Positions 1 through 9,962 of a stretch of 64,000 nt of DNA are shown here, one piece after another. Both the position numbers and the translations under genes were made by a program. Origin of the DNA: Trypanosoma brucei gambiense DAL972 (taxonomy: Eukaryota; Euglenozoa; Kinetoplastea; Trypanosomatida; Trypanosomatidae). Within the stretch, counting starts at the first letter, position 1, and each line of letters starts with the position of its first letter. The notes beneath the pieces were generated by a model, which worked only from the letters and a program-made list of their open reading frames with translations, searched no databases and was not told the DNA's origin. The DNA lies in the NCBI RefSeq assembly GCF_000210295.1, contig NC_026742.1:1364001-1428000 (forward strand), written 5' to 3'.

Positions 1-817
1 AGCAGTACGACCCCGCGTCGATTGTTACGCCACGTCGACGTTCCTCCTCCGATTGATCGAGTAACCAGGCAAATTTAAACGACTCCTTCTTCATTTGGCG
101 AGCGTTCTTCTCGTTACGGTCCACCTCTGACTGTGTGACCTTCCCCAGCATCAACAACAAATGCCCGATGGTTGTGCTCTTGCCTGCATCAACATGACCA
201 GCGACGATAAATGTGCAATCCAGTTTGCTTGGGTCAGGAGCTATTTCCTTGACCATGTCCTTCCTACCTTTGTGTTGTTGTTGCTGCTGCTGCCGTTGTT
301 GCTGCAGCTGCGTTGAGGAGGGGGAAAAATCAACTGCTGCTCCGATCTGTTCCTTGGTGGAAGCCGTCATATTGGTTTCTCGCTTTGCAGTTGATCCCAC
401 CTTTAGCGACCGACCTTTACCAGGAATTGGAGTTGATACGGCAGGGCGCACAACAGTTGAAGTCACTGCACTTACTGCCTGGCACACGTCGTAATTACAC
501 GCGCGCAACGCCTCGACGGCACGCGGCGTATCACACCTGCACGTACCGTTAGTTGTCAACAACTGCTCATAGAAGCCCGGTAAAAGCGTCTGGAGCAACT
601 CATAATCAACGTCTTGCTTATCTAAACGGTGAATATCCGACTCCTCTGGTTTTTGACCCTCCAAATTATCCGTTCTGCTGACACCAGTGGGTTGCTGCGC
701 TTCCTCACCTCCATAATAACCCTCCCCCTCCTCATAGTAGTAATCTTCTTCTTCTTCGTAGTAGTCGTCATCCATGTAGTCATCCAGTTCATTGTAAAAC
801 TTCCTGTGGCGATTCAT
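1..817 (-). CDS. HBS1: HBS1-like translational GTPase, 3' part missing (window edge)
   Basis: The frame is open from an ATG at 817 down to base 1, so only about 272 residues are visible. The N-terminus starts MNRHRKFYNELDDYMDDDYY, an Arg/Tyr/Asp/Glu-rich opening typical of Hbs1 and unlike eRF3 or eEF1A. A Gln-rich linker (LQQQRQQQQQQH) follows, then the GTPase domain with P-loop GHVDAGKST (bases about 165-195) and the switch I/G2 segment LDQSEEERRRGVTID close to the edge. Family knowledge: Hbs1 works with Pelota/Dom34 to split stalled ribosomes in no-go and non-stop decay in the cytosol. The G3-G5 motifs and domains II/III lie beyond the window. The start is supported by the conserved N-terminus and a predicted splice acceptor 61 nt upstream. 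A Ski7-like role cannot be excluded without the C-terminal part. Confidence 0.85.
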   Translation of the reverse strand, partial: MNRHRKFYNELDDYMDDDYYEEEEDYYYEEGEGYYGGEEAQQPTGVSRTDNLEGQKPEESDIHRLDKQDVDYELLQTLLPGFYEQLLTTNGTCRCDTPRAVEALRACNYDVCQAVSAVTSTVVRPAVSTPIPGKGRSLKVGSTAKRETNMTASTKEQIGAAVDFSPSSTQLQQQRQQQQQQHKGRKDMVKEIAPDPSKLDCTFIVAGHVDAGKSTTIGHLLLMLGKVTQSEVDRNEKNARQMKKESFKFAWLLDQSEEERRRGVTIDAGSYC

Positions 818-3789
818 ATTATTCCACTTCCTACGCTGCTGTACTTCCCCTCCCTCTACCGACAGTACCGCAAATCAACTAATTTTGTTGCGTAAATTAT
901 ATATATATATATAAGTAAAGACCGCACACAAGAGCAGCGTAAGTGTGAAAAAAAAAAAAGAGAAATAAGGGAAAAGACAGATGGAGTTTGTAGTGACTAT
1001 TGCAGAACCCCAAGTTCTTTCCGCAGAAGCAGCAAACGCGATAAAAACATTTTCTTTTTTTTTTTCATGTTGTGTTTAGTTTTTTTTTGGAATAACCGCT
1101 GCGACGATTTCTCCTTCCTTTTACTCTTTTTGTTATTTTATGGTGAATTGGAAAGAGGGAGGGAGCAGATCGCACTTCTTAGCCAACCTCCCACCCAATC
1201 CCCATTTTCCCCTTTTTCCCCTCTCGTTACTCCTCTTGACTTTTTTTTGTTATTTCACCGTTTTACTTTTATTTTTTTTTGTTTGCTTTTCTTTTAGTTC
1301 CTTCAGAAGCACCTTAATGTTCCTTTCCTCATACCATTTCCTTCACCTTTTTTTTCTTTCTCTCCGACTCCTTCAGCACACTTATTGTATTAATAATAAT
1401 AATAATAGAGGCAGCATCCTCGCCCTCTCCCCAAACCCCACAAAGGACCGTTCACACAAATGCACGTCCACACACACACACAAACGAATATAAGGAGGTA
1501 AATAGCCTTCATTCCTTTTTTTTTTGTTTCCTTCCTTCCATCTTCTTTTGTTCCTTTCGCCCATTTCATTCTTTTCTTTCCTTTATGCACTACACGATGC
1601 CCTCGCATTGGCGGCGCAACACGTCACTCATTTTCTTCCTTTTCTCCTGGCGCCCCTTCCTTTTTTTTTTCCTTCATTCATCTCCGGATTCACTCCTCTG
1701 CTCGTGGCACTGGTACTCAACACTTTGAAAGGAATAATGACGAGGGGAATCATTTCATGGTGAAACAAAAGAAAATAAGAGGGATAAAAGAAAAAACAGC
1801 GATTACCCCACGGGCTTCACTTCACTTCACTTCGCTCCCTTTCCTTCTGTCTGGTCGTACCGTTGCGCTTTCGCTCTCATTTATTGTTCATCATTACCAT
1901 TATCAACACCACTCTAACCACTACTCCCAATTCCCCACCACTCACCACCAACCTCCTTTTGCCGTTACATCAAACAATAAAGAAAAGGAAAAGCACGAGG
2001 TAAAGTGGAAGAGGGGAATTAAAAACAGAGGAGAGGTCTGAAATGGTTGCCAAAACCCCATAAGTACGATATAATGATAAATAAATGAAGGAATAATTGA
2101 GTACAGTAACCGATGCCATATCATATGAAAGGGACAAGTTTGGTAGGGGAGAAGACAAATGGCGTGGAGGGAAGTTGACAAATAAAAAGGTAGAAAATGA
2201 ACGTCACAGAGAATCCCGTTTGGGCGTTCCTTTTTTTTTTTTCCCCCTCTCCTAACCTTTCCCTCATTAATCTCTACCTTTCTATCTTTCTTTCATATGT
2301 GCACGAAGGGATTATTGCGGTTTCCGCCTACGCCAATCACAGGGCGACGGCGTATGCATTCCCTCCCTTCCTCCCGCGATCAAATGTTCCCTCTATCTTC
2401 AGACTTTCTCCTCTCAAGATAAACGCCTTGTTTCCCCCCCCTTTTTTTAAAAAAAAAAAAGAAAACTCCCGTTTCTTCTCTCCCTCTTTTCGCACTGATG
2501 CTCATTTTCCCGCATGCCGCGCCAACTCCGAGGGATCATTTTCCTTTTCTTTCTGTTTTTATACTTTCTCCTCTCATCTCCTTCCCCTCCCCCTTACCGT
2601 CACAACATTCCCAAATTAAAAATAAATTAATCAAACATGCTCGGCGAAGAGTGTTGTAGAAACAGCGAGAGAATATATTGTAAGAACGAGACGGCAGAGG
2701 AAGAAAGACATATTTGAACGCAAGGAAGTAATACGAAGGGGAAAAGCACGCACCTACGGGAAACAATACAAAAACAGGAGCTGCTAAAAATAAAATAAAA
2801 TAAAACAAGCGAACAAAAACAGAAAAACGAAGGAGGGAGTCGTATATGGAAAGAGAGAAAATGTGTGTTCATTCCACCATCTCATGCACTTCCCACTCCC
2901 TTCTCATCCCTCTCTCCCCTCTTTCTGTTCCCATCCTCTCTTATGTCCAGCCTCTTTTCTTCTTTTACTTCGGTTATTTTTCCAGTTTTAGTTTGCCCTT
3001 CTTCGTTCCTTTTATTTCGCTCACGTATACAACATATCTTCCCATTTCCCCTTCACTTTCTTTCCCTCTTAACGGTGAAAGCCACCGGAGCTCCCATTGC
3101 TTTATCATCTTTTTTTTTCTGTTGTTTTTCTCTTGGTCTCTTCCAATTTCTCATACAGTTTTAAAAAGAATGTGTGTTTGCAAGTCTGCAGTTAAATAAT
3201 ATAACGCCTCCTCTCGACTAACCGCAGCAGCCACCACACTCTCTTTAATGTATTTTATATGATTTCCCACTCAATTAAGGTCCACCCCATTTCCTTTTCA
3301 CATTGTCACCAATACTCCCTCCTTTTTCTTTTTTACTTCCTTTCCTTTTCTCACTCTTAACATTTGCTGGAATCAGTCACATTACATACTGTTTCGTACC
3401 CGACGGAGACTCAGGGGCAACAACAACAAAAAAAAAAAAAGAAAGGTGAAGGAAAGTGGAAGAGGGCGAAAAAGAGTGGCGAAAACAAAATAAAGAAAAG
3501 ATTTTCCTGCTGACACATCCCAAAACAACTTCATAAATTTTCAGTCTAAACGAGCGATGGCGGTCGTACCTGAATACCGCCAAGAGCACCCCACTTCCTT
3601 TGTTCCATTGCTTTCACACATATATATACACACAGTATTTCTCTCTTTTCTTATGTCTGCCTAACCCTTCTCATAAGTACTCATACGCGTGTGCGCTGAA
3701 GCGTACGCGTTGTCTTCCCTTTTTTTCTTCAACCTTTTCCTTCCATCTCCCGTTCGACTCTCCGCTCGCACGCTGCAGTGATGCTGATC
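818..3789. other. Long non-coding gap: HBS1 leader plus probable PABP2 3' UTR
   Basis: About 3 kb without a convincing gene. It contains a TA run (896-913), large pyrimidine-rich blocks on the plus strand (about 1080-1380, 2226-2600, 2880-3160) and a T7A12 junction (2442-2460). Open frames here are dominated by Phe/Leu/Ser or Lys runs and switch strand with composition, so I treat them as artefacts. Most of it should be the 3' UTR of PABP2. No tRNA, snoRNA or conserved short frame was recognised. Confidence 0.6.
879..979 (-). promoter_or_regulatory. Predicted spliced-leader acceptor and polypyrimidine tract of HBS1
   Basis: Read on the minus strand, a tract of T with some C (947-979, with an uninterrupted T13) is followed by the first AG at 880-879. 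This predicts a 5' UTR of about 61 nt before the ATG at 817. Assignment is by the general trypanosome rule (first AG after a strong polypyrimidine tract). A TA repeat lies between tract and AG. Confidence 0.5.
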
Positions 3790-5457
3790 CTACATGCCAA
3801 TGTGACGGTTGAGCACGTCGAGGGCCTCCTGCACCTTCGTGTCAAGCAGACTGTGGTTGTCTAGCAGGTTGAGGATCTCGCTGTTATCCATCTCCAACAA
3901 CATGCCGGTAACCTTCGCGGCGAAGGAGGGATTGTTTCGTACAATGTAGTTGTACAGCCGCTCGCCCAGCACATTCTTTTGCTGATCTGGAGTCATGCTG
4001 GCAAGTACTGTCGAGAGGTTCTGCCCCTGAGCAACCGGAGGTTGCGGAATTTGTGGGTGCGACTGTTGCTGTGGGGCCATCATGGATTGCATGGGAGGGC
4101 GCTGTGGTCCCGGGCGGGCGCGGACTTGGTTCATGGGTGTCGGTCCCATTGGTCGCATCGGGCCACCCATGCCCATGGTGGAAGGCATCATTGGCATGCG
4201 CGTGTTCATGAAGTGCATACCATTGAACATCGCCGGGGGATTCATGAAACTGAGCTGTGGTCCCATCATACCACCCATCAGGCCACCCATAGGCGGTTGA
4301 CGCATGCGGGGCTGTTTGTTCCGCATGTCCTCGAGTGTCTGCCGGCGGGCGTCCTTGCGGAGGGCGTAACTCACAAACAGAGGGCGAGGGCCCAACGCCG
4401 TGCTACCGTGTAGTTCCTGGATAGCCTGAGCCGCGGAGCTTTGTTCCTTGAAGGAGACGAAGCCGAAGCAGCGGGACACCTTCGTTGCTTTGTCCATCAT
4501 CACACTGACAGATACAGTCTCGCCAAAGGGATCGAACAACGCCTTCAGGCGTTCGCTCGTGACGGTATCGTCAAAGTTCTTCACATACAGGTTTGGGTAT
4601 TTGCTGTGCTGCTGCTGGCGCTCCCGGCGAAGGCGTTCGCGCTCCCGTTTGCGCTCCTCCCTGGAACGGAAGCGGCAGACACTTAACTTCATGCCTTCCT
4701 TTGCGAGGGGGCTTTCCTTATCATCCAACTCCTCCACGGCCTTTGCGGCAGCTTCGTGTGTGGCATAGGCAACATACCCGAAGCCGACGGTCGGCCTGCC
4801 GGCGAGATCGCGCACCTTCGCGGAAGTCACCTCACCAAAGGGAGAAAACACCTCCTTCAACTTCTCATCGTCCACGGAGGGGTCAAGGTTCTTTACGTAG
4901 AGGTTCGTGTACTGTTTCAGCTGCTCTTCGCGGTGGTGGGGTTGGTAGCGTTCCACGGTAATGGCACAGTCGTCAATGGAAACCCCATTCAACTCCCGGA
5001 CGGCATCAACAGCGGATTCCTCCTTTTCGTAGGAGATGCGGGCATACCCGCGTGATTCTCCTTTTTCATCAGTGGCAAGCCCGATGGCAGTAAGGCGACC
5101 GTACTTGGAGAACATCTCCTTCAGCGCGTAGGTGTCCACGGTGGGAGGGAGTTTTTTCACTATGATGTTCGTCACGCCGCTACGGCGTTTCGAAGGGTCG
5201 CGCTGGATTTTGGCGATACGGATGTGCTTCGTACCCAACTTCACACCGGCCTGGTCAAGCGCCTTCTCGGCATCGGCAGGGTTCTGGAAGTTCACGTAGC
5301 CGTAGCCAAGTGACTTTTGGGTGACGGAGTCCACACACACGCGGACAGAGGCAACGGGCCCGACACGAACGAAATGGTCGTAGAGTTTCTGTTCATTAAG
5401 GTTGGGGTCCAAACCTCCCACCCAAATGGAGGGGCTCGCAGCAGCAAATGCAGCCAT
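3790..5457 (-). CDS. PABP2: Poly(A)-binding protein 2
   Basis: A 555-residue cytoplasmic poly(A)-binding protein. Four RRMs follow in order: about 10-88 (RNP2 SIWVGGLDP, RNP1 LGYGYVNF), 97-175 (NIIVKKLPP), 187-265 (NLYVKNLDP) and 290-370 (NLYVKNFDD, CFGFVSF). Next comes a Met/Pro/Gly/Gln-rich linker (about 380-470) and a C-terminal MLLE peptide-binding domain (about 478-550) containing KVTGMLLEM. This is the full PABPC architecture. Such proteins coat mRNA poly(A) tails and contact translation and decay factors. T. brucei has two PABPs. I choose PABP2 over PABP1 from remembered N-terminal sequence and gene neighbourhood, so the paralogue number is less certain than the family. Many in-frame readings on the opposite strand are shadows of this GC-richer gene. 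Confidence 0.92.
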   Translation of the reverse strand: MAAFAAASPSIWVGGLDPNLNEQKLYDHFVRVGPVASVRVCVDSVTQKSLGYGYVNFQNPADAEKALDQAGVKLGTKHIRIAKIQRDPSKRRSGVTNIIVKKLPPTVDTYALKEMFSKYGRLTAIGLATDEKGESRGYARISYEKEESAVDAVRELNGVSIDDCAITVERYQPHHREEQLKQYTNLYVKNLDPSVDDEKLKEVFSPFGEVTSAKVRDLAGRPTVGFGYVAYATHEAAAKAVEELDDKESPLAKEGMKLSVCRFRSREERKRERERLRRERQQQHSKYPNLYVKNFDDTVTSERLKALFDPFGETVSVSVMMDKATKVSRCFGFVSFKEQSSAAQAIQELHGSTALGPRPLFVSYALRKDARRQTLEDMRNKQPRMRQPPMGGLMGGMMGPQLSFMNPPAMFNGMHFMNTRMPMMPSTMGMGGPMRPMGPTPMNQVRARPGPQRPPMQSMMAPQQQSHPQIPQPPVAQGQNLSTVLASMTPDQQKNVLGERLYNYIVRNNPSFAAKVTGMLLEMDNSEILNLLDNHSLLDTKVQEALDVLNRHIGM

Positions 5458-8367
5458 GATTTCTCTTGTTGTTCCCTTTCCTGGTTTATATTTTTAATAA
5501 ACTCTAGATATATATATATATATACGTGTATAGATATATATATATATATATATGTATACAAGTACCTTGTTCTCTTAACTTTATTTACTTTCTTCTTCCC
5601 CTCTCCCTTTGAAGGTCTATCAACTAAGTGGCACTGGATACCTTTTGTTTGCTCTTCCTTACTTTTGTGTTTTTTTTTGTTAGCTACTATATTTATTTTT
5701 ATTTTTGTTATATTTTTTTAGAGGCTGGACAAAGACTATCACACCAGGGGCGTGTGAAAATACCAAAGAAGAAAAAAAGAAAGCAACATATAGCGAAGTT
5801 GAAAGCAAAAAAGTCATTGCGAGAAAAGCAGCAGCGGAGATAATAATTTAATGCACCCAAACGCACATACAGGTAAATGTACGCGCGTCTGCCCGTATCT
5901 CTGCAACTCGCACAGCGCATGCTCGTATTTCATGAACCCTCTTTTCATATGACCATTAGTTCAGCACTCGCTCTGTGTATCTCTGTATGAATATGCATAA
6001 ATAAATAAATCAAAACAAACATATAAATACATGCACATGCGCATATATACATATACATGCTTGTGGTTTTGTTTGCTTGAACAGATAGGAGAGAATAAAA
6101 TGGTAGAAAATGTGAAATTGGGCACCTCCTCCTTTTCTTCACCCGTTTTTTTCCTCTCCTTCATAGCACTCAGGGATAATCGCGCCGCAACAGACAAGAA
6201 CCTGTGGTATAAATAAGAACAAACGAAAAAGGAGAAGGCTTGGAAAATAATAGGAAGAGGTTAAAGGGGAAAATAATAACAATGTCACAAGAGGCAGAAG
6301 CACGATCGGGAGCAAAGGTGATAACCACGCAAGCGAATAAAGAAATGAGAGAGTTTAGCCCCCCCCCTTTTGCTCCTTAACCTTCCCTTCATTCTTTCAT
6401 GTTTCATTTATTTTGTTGTTGTTTATTTTCTCTCCCTCACTCTATCCTTCTTTCATTTTCTTCGAGGAGGAGGAGGAAGATGAGGAGAAGGAGGAAGGAG
6501 ATTATGTCCAGTTCTCTTTTTTTTTTTTCCTTCTCCCCTTCCTTCTCTTTTCTACTGTAGCTTTCTCAAATCTGTTTTCACAACGGTTCCACAGCAGATG
6601 GGTGGCGCTTGCTCTGATACGCGCGGCGCTGAATCAATCAATGCGTCGGTGAAACGGACAGTAGAATGTAAGAAAGAGAGAAAGAGAGCGAGTAAAAGAA
6701 TAGAGATAGGGAATGGGATTTGAAATACCAACAAAAAAGAAACAAAGAAAAAAAACATTCAGACTCACCACATAAATATTTATGAAAAACAATCACCGAT
6801 TTCATTATCCCTCCACACACACACACGCATCTGGGTAATGCATACAGCAATGGGGGAAATGAAAGAGAAGAGAAGAAACAACGGGAAAGATGAATCAAAC
6901 AAAAAAATAAATTAATAATAACCCCAACGGAACACACAAAAAAAAAAATTGTTGCGAACTCGTTGGTGGTCTGGCATGGGAGTTAATGTGAACCACAGCG
7001 AAGGTGGGAGCAACCTAAAAGGGCTAAGACAGGGTAACTCACACGGGCGTGGTCAACGAACAAGGAGGGGGAAAGACATTTGTTGTCAAGTAACAATGAA
7101 AAAACAGTAATAATAATAATAATAAACAAAAGCAAATAAGGCAGCGGCTCCTGCGGTAATTAATGAGGTTACAGTTTTGTTGAATTTTGTTCATCATCTT
7201 TTCCCCACACCCCTTTCCCCCCCCCCACCTCCTCTCCACCTCTTGTGTCCTCTGGTCTCTTCACTTCCCTTAAGCCATCGCACCCTACCTCAACTCACTA
7301 CTCTCTCCTTCTTCATAGTTCTTATCTCAAAATGAAAAAAAAAATGCACAAACACAAATGTGAAAGGAGATAAAAGAGAGGACGAAAACAAGTAACATAC
7401 ATAAACACACACGCGCCTAAAAGCATAAGCAGGAACATGACCCCCTTCATTTTCATTGTCCCTTCTTTCTCTCCTTCTCCACGATCCACCGTCCTCAGCT
7501 TCGTTACACACCCTTCAGCACACTAAAGGCACATGCGTACACATACATTACATACATGTACATACACACAAATACTTCATTCCTCACATACATCATATAT
7601 ATATATGTATATTTGTAGACACGCGCCCTCGGTGAATGACGCGCAGCGGCTAAACTGCAAAATTGTGTCTGTACGCTAAATTCCCTCCCCGTAACCCTCC
7701 TCTTTATCATCCCCCCCCCCCCAACACAAACACCTTTCCTTGACACTTCGATGCATACACAACAAATGCCCTATTCCCTTCTCCCCATAGGTATTCCTTC
7801 TTGCAACGCTTTATTCCCCCAGGGGTACATGTTTTACCCATAACTTACGCACCGCTAACAGTGGCACATTTTCTCCAATTATTTTTGTCTTCCCTTCGCT
7901 GCAAAGTTCCTACACCCTGCCACCTACTTGCCTGCCTATTACGTTTCCTCTGAGCTTAATACTGGTGTATGCTCGTCTACAGCTACCACAAATGGCATCC
8001 ACACAACCGATTCACCTTTCAATTTTGTGGGTTAGTCCAAAAACGCACGTAAAAAAAACCGCAAACCAAACACCCTATACACACACGACAGACTCACCCT
8101 CACACACACCACTTAATATGACAGCTCCTACATGGTCATCTCAATCCTTTTCGTCTCTCTCTCGCCCTTATCATTTTTTTTATCACTATCACTACCCCAT
8201 TACCAGTTCATCAATTCATCGGTAACGCTGAGTAGTTCTTCCACTACCACACGACAGGTATGGCACCGTAATGCACATTGTCACGGGGCCCCCGAATGCC
8301 AAGGAATGCACATCATTAATCATATTGACTTACCCCTCGTGGCACGTAGCTGAGGCAATAGCACCTG
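5458..8367. other. Long non-coding gap: PABP2 leader plus 3' region of the 8368 gene
   Basis: About 2.9 kb. Immediately upstream of PABP2 lie TA repeats (5507-5559) with no pyrimidine tract on the coding strand. The nearest plausible tract (purines on plus, about 5757-5790) would give acceptor CTATC at about 5737-5738 and a leader of roughly 280 nt. The rest has alternating purine/pyrimidine blocks, poly(C) at 6360 and 7710, and short TAT/CAT microsatellites. No gene recognised. Confidence 0.55.
5507..5559. repeat. TA microsatellite pair
   Basis: Two TA runs (5507-5524 and 5533-5553) separated by a short CGTGTATAG spacer lie 50-100 bp upstream of the PABP2 start codon, inside its presumed leader. 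In RNA they could pair with themselves or each other. Confidence 0.85.
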
Positions 8368-9285
8368 TCAGTAACCCAAAAGCCTCGGGTTCGGCGTGCC
8401 GTCGGGGGAAAGTCTTGTAGACATATCATCCCCGCTCATCTCCACGTATGGCGCTGTGTCTGTCCTGCAGTTCATGAGAGCTGAAGGAGCGCGGGCCGAC
8501 GAACCCCTGCTCGCGTTGCACAATAACACGGTATCGGGCGATTGTCTCACGTCCGTCAGTTCCTTAGCTGGGCCCACAGCGCGGAAAGCTGCAGAGATGG
8601 CCGGACGTTTCCTTCTCGCAGTAGAGTCCACCATCCGCGGCCTCCCTGTTGCAGCGGCAGAAGAAGCAGCTGTTGGAGTGGTCGTGGGGGATGGCTGTGA
8701 ACGAATGCTCACTGCCCTCATGACGCTGGACGTATTCCGACGAGGTGTGCCATCAGGGACCCTAGTAAGCGACAGTGACGTGCCCCGCAGTACCTTTTCG
8801 GGAGAAATAGACCGTCCAGCCCGCACTTGCCGCGTGGGTTTGTTGTGCCATGTACTCCCGTTTCGCTGGGGAGTGCGACTTTTGGGCCGCTCTCTGCTGG
8901 CTACCCGAATGCCCTTGCTTTCGCAGATCACCTTATGTATGTGTGCACGTTGAGCATTGTCTTCCCACATACGACTCCAAAACAGATCCGTCTGCTTCGG
9001 GGTACAAGGGGGTTGGGGAAAAGAGCCCGTTGTGCGCCCAGGTGAGAACAAGGCGGAGCTACGCAGCGGTGATATCTTCATCCCCTTTTCTTTTCCAGTG
9101 ATGCTACAAGCGATATCGCCGCTTGCGTGCTTTTGTGTGCCGTTGCTGTCGGTGCTGAGGCCCTTGCAGAACCGAGACCGTTCCGCACTACCGCGTCGCA
9201 ATGCGGAGGCTGGATACTCACGCCGCAAAACAGGTGTGACACGACGGTCTGGAGTATTCTGCCTTGATGATGCCAACGTGGACAT
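8368..9285 (-). CDS. Conserved-type hypothetical protein, basic and Ser/Arg/Pro-rich
   Basis: A 305-residue protein with no domain I recognise. I start it at the ATG at 9285 (MSTLASSRQNTPDRR). The frame can be extended five codons upstream but only to a TTG. It is strongly basic and disordered-looking, with many SP/TP and RxxS sites, and the phrase PDGTP occurs twice (VPDGTPRRN in the middle, SPDGTPNPR near the end). The only order-like stretch is around WSRMWEDNAQRAHIHKVICE (about residue 100). The likely acceptor is the AG at about 9363-9362 after a CTCTTTTTCTT tract. An antisense frame of 185 codons (8396-8953) exists, but this strand is longer and fits the direction of all other genes. 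Possibly cytoskeletal, which is only a guess from composition. Confidence 0.72.
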   Translation of the reverse strand: MSTLASSRQNTPDRRVTPVLRREYPASALRRGSAERSRFCKGLSTDSNGTQKHASGDIACSITGKEKGMKISPLRSSALFSPGRTTGSFPQPPCTPKQTDLFWSRMWEDNAQRAHIHKVICESKGIRVASRERPKSRTPQRNGSTWHNKPTRQVRAGRSISPEKVLRGTSLSLTRVPDGTPRRNTSSVMRAVSIRSQPSPTTTPTAASSAAATGRPRMVDSTARRKRPAISAAFRAVGPAKELTDVRQSPDTVLLCNASRGSSARAPSALMNCRTDTAPYVEMSGDDMSTRLSPDGTPNPRLLGY

Positions 9286-9962
9286 TGGTTGTTTGAACAA
9301 TTGGTGCAGTAACCACGTTCCCTTCGCTACTTCCCAGTTGCCCTCCTTTGGGATTTCTTCGCTTCAAGAAAAAGAGGTCTCCTGACTCTCTTCTGCTCGT
9401 GTTTCTTTCACCCCCGCCTTTATCGCTACGGTAACACAGCACTGTAAGAACCCGCAACCTCTGCCAAATATTTGAACACCTTCCGCTTGGGCTGAACAAC
9501 AAGCTACGTCCGGGACACCGCAGCAATGTGGAATGGGTTGAGGCGACAGTCGCAATTCCTCTCCCCTGTTGCACTCTTTCTTTTTCGGTTTTATATTTCT
9601 TTGTTTGCTCTTCCGAATATTATGAATTTGTTGTTGGTACTTCTCACCTTCCTCCCTTAAACCACCGAAACACAACCTCGGATTCCTTTACCTTCAAGTG
9701 TATTTGGTAATCTGACAAGAGCAGACCTAAACCAAAAAAAAAACCGGCAATAGGATGTAGAAAAGAGCAGATGAAGGCATCAACATCACCAAATATTTGC
9801 AATGACGATAATTAAAAAACCTACCCCTGTGTGAAGTCAGTAAGTTAACAGGAAAGCGTAACGCGGCCCCTGGAGAGCGCTGTCACACGTTTCCGCTGCT
9901 CGGGACTATGCTCCCACTACCGCAAGCTCCCGTTTTCCCAAGTAACAGTGCAAGTGAGAATT
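9286..9962. other. Intergenic region, 0.68 kb
   Basis: Leader of the 8368-9285 gene (predicted acceptor near 9362) and 3' region of the 9963-11900 gene. Overlapping minus-strand frames of about 100-118 codons between 9218 and 9675 lack plausible starts or composition and are not called. Confidence 0.5.

Noticed and set aside
1067..3199. Several Phe/Leu/Ser-rich frames of 70-140 codons on both strands below PABP2
   Set aside because: They follow pyrimidine or purine blocks and homopolymers, have no splice signals, and similar frames occur in every long gap.
3979..5055. Long plus-strand frames opposite PABP2
   Set aside because: Shadow frames of a GC-richer coding region; PABP2 is unambiguous on the minus strand.
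8396..8953. 185-codon plus-strand frame antisense to the 8368-9285 gene, with balanced composition
   Set aside because: It lies wholly within a longer minus-strand frame, opposes the direction of every other gene, and has no splice signal. An Ala/Val/Leu-rich product is expected opposite a Ser/Arg-rich gene.
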